A stretch of 64,000 bases of DNA. Origin: JAAXHB01 sp965221635 (GTDB taxonomy: Bacteria > Actinomycetota > Acidimicrobiia > Acidimicrobiales > Aldehydirespiratoraceae). The translations under genes and the position numbers were made by a program. Where the stretch lies: contig OZ244902.1 in the NCBI GenBank assembly GCA_965221635.1, forward strand, positions 1,240,001-1,304,000, given 5' to 3'. Positions 26,716-34,219 of this stretch are shown here, piece by piece; position 1 is the stretch's first letter, and every line of letters begins with the position of its first letter. Under the pieces are notes generated by a model, which was given only the letters and a program-made list of their open reading frames with translations, had not been told where the DNA came from and ran no database searches.

Positions 26716-27747
26716 CGGTTGGGGGTGGTTTTGTGGGCTGACAGGGACGTGTCGGGGCTGGCGCGGTTGGCTGTGGCTGCAGAGCGGGCGGGCTTCGACG
26801 ATGTTTGGTGGCCGGATCACTACATGCACCGCGACATTGGGGCCACGCTTACGGCTTGTGCGCTTGCGACCGAGAGGGTGCGCATCGGCAGTGCCGTGAC
26901 CAGTCCTTTGCTTCGTCATCCTGGCGCGTTGGCTTCGCTGTTTGCTTCGCTGGCCGAGGTGGCGCCGGGGCGGGTCGTGGCCGGCTTGGGGCCGGGCGGC
27001 TGGGAGCTTCCCACCCAGTTGGGGATTCGTGAGCCGAAGCCGCTTACCGCCACCCGCCACGCTGTGGAGGTGCTGCGGACACTGCTGCGAGGCGAGCGCT
27101 GCACCGTTGCACAGGCTGCCGCCACGACGGCGGAGACCGGGGGGCATCGGTTTCCGGTTGCTGACGCAGGACTTGACTTCACGCCGCCTGAGCCTGTTCC
27201 TATCTACTTGGCGGCTCGGGGGCCTCGGATGATGTCGCTGGCGGGCGAGACCGCCGACGGACTCATCACACACAGCCTTTCTCTTCCCTTCCTTAACAGA
27301 GTGATCGAGCAGACCAACAAGGGCTTGCGCAAGGCGCAGCGCCCTCAGGGCAGTTGTGAGATCGCTGTGTGGCTCGAAGTGCAACTCGACGACGACCTCA
27401 CCGCGGCCCGCGACACGCTGCGACGCCGATGCCTCTACATGGTGGGCGGCGAATACTCACCCGAGATGATCCCGCTGTACGGGCTCGACCCCGACGAGGT
27501 GATGCCGGTGCGTGCCGCGGTGCGGGCCCGTGACCCGAAGGCCCACGAACTGATCACCGATGAGATGGTGGACGCCTTCTCCATAAGCGGATCTGTGGAG
27601 CGCGCCGCGGATCGAATCGCCGAGCTGGAACGGGCCGGGGCCCACCAATTGATACTTAGCCTCGGGCACGGCGTGAGCGAGGCCGACATCGAAGCGGTGG
27701 GCGCCGCCGTTACGAGCGCCTTGCGCCCACACAGGAGATCACCATGA
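26713..27747 (+). CDS. LLM-class (luciferase-like, F420-type) oxidoreductase
   Basis: TIM-barrel flavin/F420-dependent oxidoreductase. The N-terminus MRLGVVLWADRDVSGLARLAVAAERAGFDDVWWPDHY is diagnostic of the luciferase-like group, followed by ERVRIGSAVTSPLLRHPG, GRVVAGLGPGGWE, and PVPIYLAARGPRMMSLAGETADGLI. The pattern with WxPDH and R-H-P-G is common in F420-dependent members of actinobacteria. The C-terminal SISGSVERAADRIAELERAGAHQLI is the usual ending. Length 344. Its TGA overlaps, as ATGA, a duplicated copy of the next gene's start. Confidence 0.86.
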   Translation: MRLGVVLWADRDVSGLARLAVAAERAGFDDVWWPDHYMHRDIGATLTACALATERVRIGSAVTSPLLRHPGALASLFASLAEVAPGRVVAGLGPGGWELPTQLGIREPKPLTATRHAVEVLRTLLRGERCTVAQAAATTAETGGHRFPVADAGLDFTPPEPVPIYLAARGPRMMSLAGETADGLITHSLSLPFLNRVIEQTNKGLRKAQRPQGSCEIAVWLEVQLDDDLTAARDTLRRRCLYMVGGEYSPEMIPLYGLDPDEVMPVRAAVRARDPKAHELITDEMVDAFSISGSVERAADRIAELERAGAHQLILSLGHGVSEADIEAVGAAVTSALRPHRRSP

Positions 27748-27783
27748 CACAACACATACAAAGGTCACCATGACGCAACACAC
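27735..27783 (+). repeat. Duplicated translation-start segment creating a 9-codon mini-ORF
   Basis: A 23-nt segment around CACCATGAC is repeated 26 nt later with two mismatches. ATG 27744 opens MTQHIQRSP and stops at 27773; ATG 27770 starts the next gene. Both junctions are ATGA overlaps. Confidence 0.75.
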
Positions 27784-28984
27784 AGACAAGAAGGTGGCCG
27801 TGCTGGGATCCGGCGGCGGAGCCCTGGCAGTGGCCGCCGACATGTCCCGCCACGGGCGCCACACGGTGCTGGCCGACTTCGACAACTTCCGAGCCAACCT
27901 CGAACCGGTGGCGGCCAACGGCGGCGTACAACTCTTCTCGGACTGGTACGGCACCACCACCGAGCAGGTGCAGGTGGCCGACAGCATTCCCGAAGCCCTC
28001 GACGGCGCCGAACTGATCGTGGTGGTGGTGCCCTGCTTCGGCCACATTCCCTGGGTGGAGGCGATCACCCCCCACGTGAGCGCCGGCCAGGCTGTGCTGT
28101 TCCTGGGCGAAGGCAGCGGCGCCATCGTGGCCCGGCGAGCCCTCAACGCAGCCGCAGGCGAGAAGGGGCCCCAGCACGTGATCGTTGCCGAGGCCAACAC
28201 GCTGCCCTACCTGGCGCGGCCGGCCACCCCCACACCCACCGGCACCGTCACCGCGTTCCGCAAGTCCGGCGGGGTGCTGATCGCCGCCCTCCCTTCCCCC
28301 ACCAGTCGCGCCGGCGGCAACGATCCCCAATCCACAGCGACATCCAACCCGCAAGCCGCGGACACTGCCCACGTGATGCGCCTTATAGAAGAGGTGTGGC
28401 CCTACGCCACGGCCACCACCACGGTTTGGGACACCGTGCTCACCAACTACAACGCCATCGATCACGTGGCCGCCATGGTGTGCAACGCGGGCACGCTGCA
28501 AAACCGCACCGGCGGAATGCTGTTGTGGGGTGAGGGCGCCACCCCGGCAGTGGTGAACGTGATCGAGGCGGTCGATCAAGAACTGTGTCGCCTGCGCGTG
28601 GCGCTGGGATCACAAGAGCACCGCCGATACCAGGACTTCCTCGTGGCACAAGGGTTCGCCCCCGACCTCGGCCCCGAAGCGTCCCTGTACCAAACGATCA
28701 GGGCGTCCAAGCTGGTGCCGTCCTACGCGCCCACCGCCGAGGCCGGCGGACTCAATACCAGATACGTAACCGAGGACGTGCCCTACGCCCTGGTGCTGGC
28801 GTCCTCGCTGGGCGAGGCCACCGCCACCCCCACACCGGTGATCGACGGACTCATCGAGATCAGTTCGGTGATGCTCGAACGTGACTTCCGGGCCGAGGGC
28901 CGCACCCTCGCCCAACTCGGCCTGCAAGGACTGGACGCCACGGCCCTGGAAGCATTCGCCGCCACCGGCCAGTTCCCCACCTGA
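27770..28984 (+). CDS. Opine/octopine dehydrogenase-family protein
   Basis: NAD(P)-dependent dehydrogenase of the octopine/nopaline dehydrogenase family, which joins or splits an amino acid and a 2-oxo acid. The dinucleotide fold is KVAVLGSGGGALAVAADMSRHG (residues 7-28). ELIVVVVPCFGHIPWVEAI and VIVAEANTLPYLARP are family blocks, and the C-terminal domain holds the catalytic-type NYNAIDHVAAMVCNAG, with the His typical of opine dehydrogenases. A non-conserved 20-residue insertion lies near 180-200. Length 404. It is translationally coupled to the LLM oxidoreductase gene through a duplicated start region. The actual opine is unknown. Confidence 0.78.
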   Translation: MTQHTDKKVAVLGSGGGALAVAADMSRHGRHTVLADFDNFRANLEPVAANGGVQLFSDWYGTTTEQVQVADSIPEALDGAELIVVVVPCFGHIPWVEAITPHVSAGQAVLFLGEGSGAIVARRALNAAAGEKGPQHVIVAEANTLPYLARPATPTPTGTVTAFRKSGGVLIAALPSPTSRAGGNDPQSTATSNPQAADTAHVMRLIEEVWPYATATTTVWDTVLTNYNAIDHVAAMVCNAGTLQNRTGGMLLWGEGATPAVVNVIEAVDQELCRLRVALGSQEHRRYQDFLVAQGFAPDLGPEASLYQTIRASKLVPSYAPTAEAGGLNTRYVTEDVPYALVLASSLGEATATPTPVIDGLIEISSVMLERDFRAEGRTLAQLGLQGLDATALEAFAATGQFPT

Positions 28985-28987
28985 CAG

Positions 28988-29208
28988 CGGGCCTCGCTTG
29001 ATCACCGGCTCTGCCTGAGCATGGGCCCCACTTCATCACGGGCCTTGCTTGCTCACCGGCGCTGTCCGATCACGGACCATGCTTGACCGCTGGCGCTACC
29101 TCATCTCGGGCCTTGCTTGATCAACGGTGCTGCTCGGTCGCGGGCCTTGCTTGATCAGCGCCCCTGTTCGATCTCTGGCCTCGCTGGAGGACCGGCCCCT
29201 CAACTTGA
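28988..29208. repeat. Degenerate 34-bp tandem repeat
   Basis: Six 34-bp units begin at 28988, 29039, 29073, 29107, 29141 and 29175, with a 17-bp half unit at 29022. The core reads close to CGGGCCTTGCTTGATCACCG. The units are contiguous, with no spacers, downstream of the opine-dehydrogenase-like gene. Confidence 0.8.
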
Positions 29209-29262
29209 CGGGCCATCCAACGCCCCGCCAAATTGACCCCGGTCGAGTGTGAGACCATCATC

Positions 29263-29376
29263 ATGGAACAGGCGACCATCCAGCCTGAGACCATGAGCGT
29301 GGGACAGACCACCATCGAAGGCCAGACCATTGAGGGGCAGGCCATTGAGGGGCAGAGGCCGAGTCAAGGGGAGTGA
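29263..29376 (+). CDS. Possible small ORF with pentapeptide repeats (37 aa)
   Basis: ATG 29263 opens a 37-residue frame ending just before the amidohydrolase gene. It contains a 15-bp tandem repeat giving TIEGQ-TIEGQ-AIEGQ. Its last codons form AGGGGAG, which doubles as the ribosome site of the next gene. It could be a leader peptide or a non-coding repeat remnant; there is no clear -10 or ribosome site of its own. Confidence 0.3.
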   Translation: MEQATIQPETMSVGQTTIEGQTIEGQAIEGQRPSQGE

Positions 29377-29377
29377 A

Positions 29378-31039
29378 GTGACCGAACCACGCCTAGACGG
29401 CTCGGCCCGCTGGGGTGCGCCCCAGGTGACCGCCATAAGAAACGTCACTGCGCTGGTGGGCCCCGACCTTGTTCCACAGCACTGCGACATCGAGATCACC
29501 GGCAACCGGATCACCGGGATCGTTGCCCACGGGGACTCCCCAGGCCCGGCTGGATCCGGCGCGAAGCCAGCACGCAACATGTCCACACCTCCCGGCGCGA
29601 CGGAGATCGACGGCAAGGGCCTGCTGGCCATGCCCGGAATGGTGGACACCCACGATCACCTCAGGATGCTCGCCCCGGGCCTGCCGATCGCCGAGGGTCT
29701 CGCCCTGGACGACTTCCTAAGGGTGATGTGGGCCACCCAAGCCCACATGGGCGCCACCGAGTACGAGGTGGCGGCACTGCTGGGAGGCGTTCAGCGTCTG
29801 AAGTGTGGAGTAACCACTGTGATCGACCACGCCTACACGTTCCACGCGCCGGGCCTCGATCAGGCGTGCCTGCGCGGCTTCAACGCCTCCGGTGCGCGCT
29901 GGGCGTATGCCCGGGGGATCATGACCCGCCCATATGAGCCGGTGTGCGAAACCTTCGACCAGGCCGCCGACAACATCCGCGCCCTGGTCGAAACCGCAAC
30001 CACCAGTTCCTCGGCCGGGGTGACCCCCCAGGCCGGCAACCCCCAAGACGGCCGCCCCGATGCGGCCCACGCAACTGCCGGCGCGCTTCAGAACCCCGGC
30101 CCCGGGAAGGGCCCCCGCGACTCGACCATCACCCACACGGTCACGCCCGACCGACTCTTTGTGGCCCCGGTGAGCCTGCGCCAGGCCTCGCCCGACGATT
30201 ACAGGCGTGCAGCCGAGCTGGCCGCCGAACTCGATTGCGGCCTCTACACGCACCTGGCCGAAACCCCGGCCGAGCTCCGCGACTGGCGCGAACAAACCGG
30301 CCACAGCCCAGTAGAGGCGCTTCACCACATCGGCTTCCTCAACGAGAGGACGGTGCTGGCACACTGCGTGCGGGTAACCCCCGATGAGACGGATCTTCTT
30401 GCGCGCACGGGAACAAGCGTGGCTCACTGCCCGTCCAACAACATGAAGCTGGCCAAGGGCGTCACCCCGGTACCGGCCATGCTTCGCGCCGGAGTGAACG
30501 TGTGCCTGGGGATAGACATGATGAGCGACATGCATTCGGAGATGCGAGCCGAGCTGGGCATGCAGTGCCTTCACCTGGCAGACCCACAGGCCCTCTCGCC
30601 TCTCGATGTGCTCCAGATGGCCACCTGGCGTGGCGCCCGTGCCGCGGGGTTGGCCCCTGGCCCGGCCCCGGCCACGGACCCCGCCGCCGACACACAAGGC
30701 GACACATCCCGAGCGGGCACGCTTGCGGTGGGCGCCACTGCGGACATCACGCTGTGCCAGGCCGACTCGCTGTTCCAGGCGCCCCTGGTGGAGTTTCACC
30801 ACGCGCTCGTGTACCACACCTACGCCCCGATGGTTCGCCACGTGATGGTGGACGGTCGCCTGGTGGTGCAACACGGCGCCTCCACCCTCGTGGATGAGCA
30901 GGCCTTGATGCACGAGGCCATGGCCGTGTCGAAGGCCTGGCGGGCCCGCCTCGACACCCCGGAGCCCTCCGACCCCGCCAGCCACGCTCGCCCGCTTTCA
31001 CCCGACGCGAACCAGCCGCGTACTGTGAGCGTGCTGTGA
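29378..31039 (+). CDS. Amidohydrolase, SsnA/TrzA (chlorohydrolase-deaminase) group
   Basis: Metal-dependent hydrolase or deaminase of 553 residues. Motifs: LAMPGMVDTHDHLRM (first metal site; HxH is spaced as H-D-H), LKCGVTTVIDH, LYTHLAETPAE (metal His), VLAHCVRV, VAHCPSNNMKLAKG and LGIDMMSDMHSEMRAEL (metal Asp), then the C-terminal composite domain GATADITLCQ. The SsnA/TrzA/guanine-deaminase family includes enzymes acting on aminohydrolysable heterocycles. An unconserved Pro/Gly-rich insert lies near residues 210-255. GTG 29378 has AGGGGAG 4 nt upstream. It may belong with the LLM oxidoreductase and opine dehydrogenase genes upstream, though repeats separate them. Confidence 0.8.
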   Translation: MTEPRLDGSARWGAPQVTAIRNVTALVGPDLVPQHCDIEITGNRITGIVAHGDSPGPAGSGAKPARNMSTPPGATEIDGKGLLAMPGMVDTHDHLRMLAPGLPIAEGLALDDFLRVMWATQAHMGATEYEVAALLGGVQRLKCGVTTVIDHAYTFHAPGLDQACLRGFNASGARWAYARGIMTRPYEPVCETFDQAADNIRALVETATTSSSAGVTPQAGNPQDGRPDAAHATAGALQNPGPGKGPRDSTITHTVTPDRLFVAPVSLRQASPDDYRRAAELAAELDCGLYTHLAETPAELRDWREQTGHSPVEALHHIGFLNERTVLAHCVRVTPDETDLLARTGTSVAHCPSNNMKLAKGVTPVPAMLRAGVNVCLGIDMMSDMHSEMRAELGMQCLHLADPQALSPLDVLQMATWRGARAAGLAPGPAPATDPAADTQGDTSRAGTLAVGATADITLCQADSLFQAPLVEFHHALVYHTYAPMVRHVMVDGRLVVQHGASTLVDEQALMHEAMAVSKAWRARLDTPEPSDPASHARPLSPDANQPRTVSVL

Positions 31040-31531
31040 TTCCTACAATTCAGCGATTGCAAACGGATTCCCGCCCGAATCTTGCCGCCGCGGTGTTGGC
31101 GCGCCACCGCGGTGGCGTTAGCGTCGCGATCTGGCGGTCAGACCGGCAGCCCGCAGTCGGGTGCCGACAGAGGTGATCCGGTATGAACCGACCCAACCAG
31201 CCCAAGGATGTGATCAACCGTGGATAGACATACTGGGCCGGATCGCGTGCTACGCTCCGCGGTCATGACTTGGCCGCAGAATGTGCTAGAGTTCTTGAGC
31301 CGACGAACCGGGCGCGTGCCCGGATCGAAGGCGCGGGAAACCTGTCACAGTCCGACCTTGCCGCTAGCGTGTGGTCGGGCGGAGTCGGTGGGTCGAGCCG
31401 GACTGTCCGGCGCCAACCACGCGGTTCCGGAAGGGCCGGTCCGCAACATTCCAAAAACCGACAATGGAAAGGAGGGGCAAGTGCCCCACTCGAAGGGGCG
31501 GTTGCCCCACAGACAAGCAAAGGAGGGGCCG
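31040..31531 (+). other. Long 5' region of the first SLH gene
   Basis: 492 bp without a convincing gene. A leaderless-type element TACGCT (31251-31256) lies 8 nt before an ATG (31265) that is in frame with the SLH gene, but that start would place 89 residues before the signal peptide. The last 65 bp hold repeated GGGGC-N4-GCCCC hairpins described separately. Confidence 0.5.
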
Positions 31532-31538
31532 ATGCCCC
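31474..31538 (+). promoter_or_regulatory. Three serial 14-nt hairpins over the SLH ribosome site and start
   Basis: GGGGC-AAGT-GCCCC (31474-31487), GGGGC-GGTT-GCCCC (31495-31508) and GGGGC-CGAT-GCCCC (31525-31538). The first and third follow AAAGGAGG, 51 nt apart. The third buries part of the ribosome site and places AU of the AUG in its loop. Confidence 0.6.
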
Positions 31539-33781
31539 AGCTAGGGAAAAGACGGCGTACAAGGTGGGCGCTGCTCGCCGTTGTCGCTTTGTTCGCTTCG
31601 CTTTTCGCCGTCGGAGCACCTCCGGCGGGCGCCGAGGCGGGTAAGGCTGAGGCGACGGCAGCCTTCAACGCGGCCTGCTCCGGTAATGCCACCCAAGACA
31701 ACAACTTCACCGATGTGAGCGAAGGCCACGTCCACCGTGCAGCCATCAACTGCCTGGTGCACTACGGCATCACCACAGGCACCGGCGACGGCACCACTTA
31801 TGACCCGGACGGATCTATCACCCGTTCGCAGATGGCTCTGTTCATGCAGCGCGCCGCCAATAAGACCGGCGTGCAGCTCGCAGCGGTCTCCGATCAGGGT
31901 TTCGCCGACATCGGCGGTCTCGCGCAGTTCATTCAGGACGCAGCGAACCAGATGGCTGGTGCGGGCATCGTGGTGGGCACTTCAGCCACGCGCTTTGGCC
32001 CCAACGATCCTGTCACCCGTGGTGAGATGGCCCGCATCCTCGTGGCCTTCTTGAGCGCCGCTTCTGCCAGGGTCACCACCAACGCCGACGGCACGATCAG
32101 CGTCACCAACGATGCCAACGCAGCGGTCACGATCGACGAAGTGTTCGCCGATTCGCGTGCCACGCAGCCGATCCACATCGACCGCGCAGTGAGCGCACTG
32201 GCGGAGTTGGGTGTGGCCAGGGGCACAACTGAGACCACGTTCTCGCCGCGCAACCCGGTGAGCCGTGCTCAAATGGCTGCTTTCGTCACACGGGCATTGG
32301 CGTTCACGTCGGCTCGTCCGGCAGGCATCAGCATCGCTCCTGCAGGCTCCGAGGGTGCCGACACGACAAACGATGCCTCTGATGACAAGACGCTGTACAC
32401 GATTTCCGTGCGTGACGCCAACCACAGTCCGGTGCGCAACGCTCGCGTTGACACCTTCTGGATCAAGGGCGACACCGCCGACGTGTTGGAAGAGGACGGC
32501 ACCTGCGACACCGGTTCCGGAATTGGCACCGGCACGGGCAGTACCTTGTGCACGATTGACGCCACCGATCTGTTCACCAACGGATTCGGTCAGGCAACGG
32601 CCACGGCCGCTGCTCTGGTGGACACCGAGAACCCCATCACCATCTGGGCCTGGACAGGTCCGCTGGATGCGGAGTTTGGTGCCGGCACCGAAGTTGCGTC
32701 TTACATCAGCCCGGCTGCGGCGCCCGAGGGCGTGACGGCCACCGAATACTCGCTCAAGCGCAGTTCGGCCACCGCCATTGCTGCGTACGGCTCGGTGATC
32801 ACCGTGACACTCCAGGCCGTCGACTCAAACGGTAAGGCTGTTGCCGAAGCCGGTCGCAACTTCAGCGGCACCGTCACAGGCACCGGTCTGGCGACCCGTC
32901 CGATCGCTGTCGTCACCGACGAAACCGGTGCGGCAACGTTCACGGTCGGTGGAGCGCAGGACTACGTGGTGCCCACGAGCGGCGCCGACACCGACAAGGT
33001 GGTCACCTGGACGCTCACCGAGCGGGCCAACGACGTGAGCACCGGCGGTACGGCCGGCAAGTACGGTGGAACCAACGACTACGACGCAGCCCTCACAGCT
33101 GCGAGCGGAATCGAGTCCACCGTTACCTTCAGCGAGGCTGCTGCGGTGGCCACGTCCGGCGAGATTGAGCAGCCGATGAAGTACGTGCAGGCCGTGGACA
33201 ACAACACCGGTGGCGCAACTCACTCCGTGACCGTCACCGTGAACGATCAGTACGGAAACGGCATGCCCAACCAGGCGGTCGTGCTCTCCTCCGGACTGAG
33301 AAACACTGCCACTGTGTTGGAGACTGTCGGTCGTTACACCGGACCCGACGGCACAGTGGTGATTCCGTTCAGTCGTGACTCGGCAGCTTCGGCCAAGGAA
33401 GCGATCAGCACCACCGCCGGTTCCGCATTCGGCTCCACCGACGTGCTGTGGGTTGAAGCTCCCGACGAGGCAAACACGGCGGCTTCGGCCAGTGCCTATG
33501 CCTTGGAAGCGGCTGACACTGACAACAATGAAGTAGTCGTGACCACCGGTGGTAGCACCCCGAAGTACTTCGTCCTGGAGTACGACAGCAACGACCGGTA
33601 CAACCTGAGCGACACTTCCGTCACTCCCAACGTGGCCGATGGCCCGGTGACGCAGGAGGCCTTCGAGGAGGCACTCGACGAGGTGCTCGCCGCCGACAGT
33701 GGCAAGACCGCGACTGTTGCCTGGCAGTACCGCGACGCCAAGAAGAACACCGTCGTTGAATGGACTATGGCAATCAGCTAG
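31532..33781 (+). CDS. Secreted SLH-domain protein, candidate S-layer protein (paralogue 1)
   Basis: Predicted surface protein of 749 residues. A signal peptide (1-35: basic RRRTRW, hydrophobic core, AGAEA) is followed by three S-layer-homology repeats at about 58-110, 121-175 and 202-258, each with FxD at the start and (T/S)RxxMA at the end. SLH domains bind pyruvylated cell-wall polymers in other bacteria. The remaining 490 residues are Thr/Ala/Val-rich, Ig-like beta domains (VTVTVNDQYGNGMPNQAVV is invasin/Big-like). Only four cysteines are seen (two near 49/74, two in the 320s), all shared with the next gene. ATG 31532 has a strong AAAGGAGG; a second in-frame start with its own AAAGGAGG lies 51 nt upstream. 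Confidence 0.8.
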   Translation: MPQLGKRRRTRWALLAVVALFASLFAVGAPPAGAEAGKAEATAAFNAACSGNATQDNNFTDVSEGHVHRAAINCLVHYGITTGTGDGTTYDPDGSITRSQMALFMQRAANKTGVQLAAVSDQGFADIGGLAQFIQDAANQMAGAGIVVGTSATRFGPNDPVTRGEMARILVAFLSAASARVTTNADGTISVTNDANAAVTIDEVFADSRATQPIHIDRAVSALAELGVARGTTETTFSPRNPVSRAQMAAFVTRALAFTSARPAGISIAPAGSEGADTTNDASDDKTLYTISVRDANHSPVRNARVDTFWIKGDTADVLEEDGTCDTGSGIGTGTGSTLCTIDATDLFTNGFGQATATAAALVDTENPITIWAWTGPLDAEFGAGTEVASYISPAAAPEGVTATEYSLKRSSATAIAAYGSVITVTLQAVDSNGKAVAEAGRNFSGTVTGTGLATRPIAVVTDETGAATFTVGGAQDYVVPTSGADTDKVVTWTLTERANDVSTGGTAGKYGGTNDYDAALTAASGIESTVTFSEAAAVATSGEIEQPMKYVQAVDNNTGGATHSVTVTVNDQYGNGMPNQAVVLSSGLRNTATVLETVGRYTGPDGTVVIPFSRDSAASAKEAISTTAGSAFGSTDVLWVEAPDEANTAASASAYALEAADTDNNEVVVTTGGSTPKYFVLEYDSNDRYNLSDTSVTPNVADGPVTQEAFEEALDEVLAADSGKTATVAWQYRDAKKNTVVEWTMAIS

Positions 33782-33798
33782 TCCTGATAAAGACGGTA

Positions 33799-33815
33799 GC
33801 CCGGAACTCCCGGGC
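33799..33815 (+). terminator. Small hairpin after SLH gene 1
   Basis: GCCCGG-AACTC-CCGGGC, about 18 nt after the stop codon. No T-tract follows. Confidence 0.3.
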
Positions 33816-33901
33816 ACGAACCAAGGAGTAGTCAACTCACCAAGCGAAACCAGAGTCCACAGGGCTCAAGAGTTCCGCCAAGAGTGACGAGTTAGACAGA
33901 G

Positions 33902-33926
33902 GGCCCCGGCCAACTTGGCCGGGGCC
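33902..33926 (+). terminator. Strong hairpin terminator after SLH gene 1
   Basis: Perfect 10-bp stem GGCCCCGGCC / GGCCGGGGCC with loop AACTT, followed by TTCC. It lies 120 bp after the stop and separates the two SLH genes into different transcripts or limits read-through. Confidence 0.7.
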
Positions 33927-34219
33927 TTCCCGCGCCCACGGGCCAACGCAACGCCCACGGGCCGGCTCACAAGCAGCGGCCCCATACCTGCCGGCAGCAA
34001 TCTCACCCACGGCAACTTGCAGTAGCGGCCACGAACGCCACAAGGGCTCCGTGGTCGTCCGGGGCTGGTGGCAGTCCTGGACGGTCGTTGCGTTACTCGA
34101 ATGCCGAAGGCGGCAGCGATCATGCAGGTGGCCGGGCCAGCGGCACTCTTGGAGGGTCGTTGCCTTGGAGCGGTGAGTCTGGGAGAATCAATTACCCGAC
34201 CCTCAGGAGGGCAAACGTG
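33927..34219 (+). other. Upstream region of SLH gene 2
   Basis: No gene seen. Two imperfect copies of a motif ending GGTCGTTGC occur about 70 bp apart (near 34082 and 34157). AGGAGG stands 6-9 nt before the GTG-ATG start pair at 34217-34220. Confidence 0.4.

Noticed and set aside
28988..29208. CRISPR array
   Set aside because: Units are contiguous and degenerate with no unique spacers, and no cas genes are in the window.
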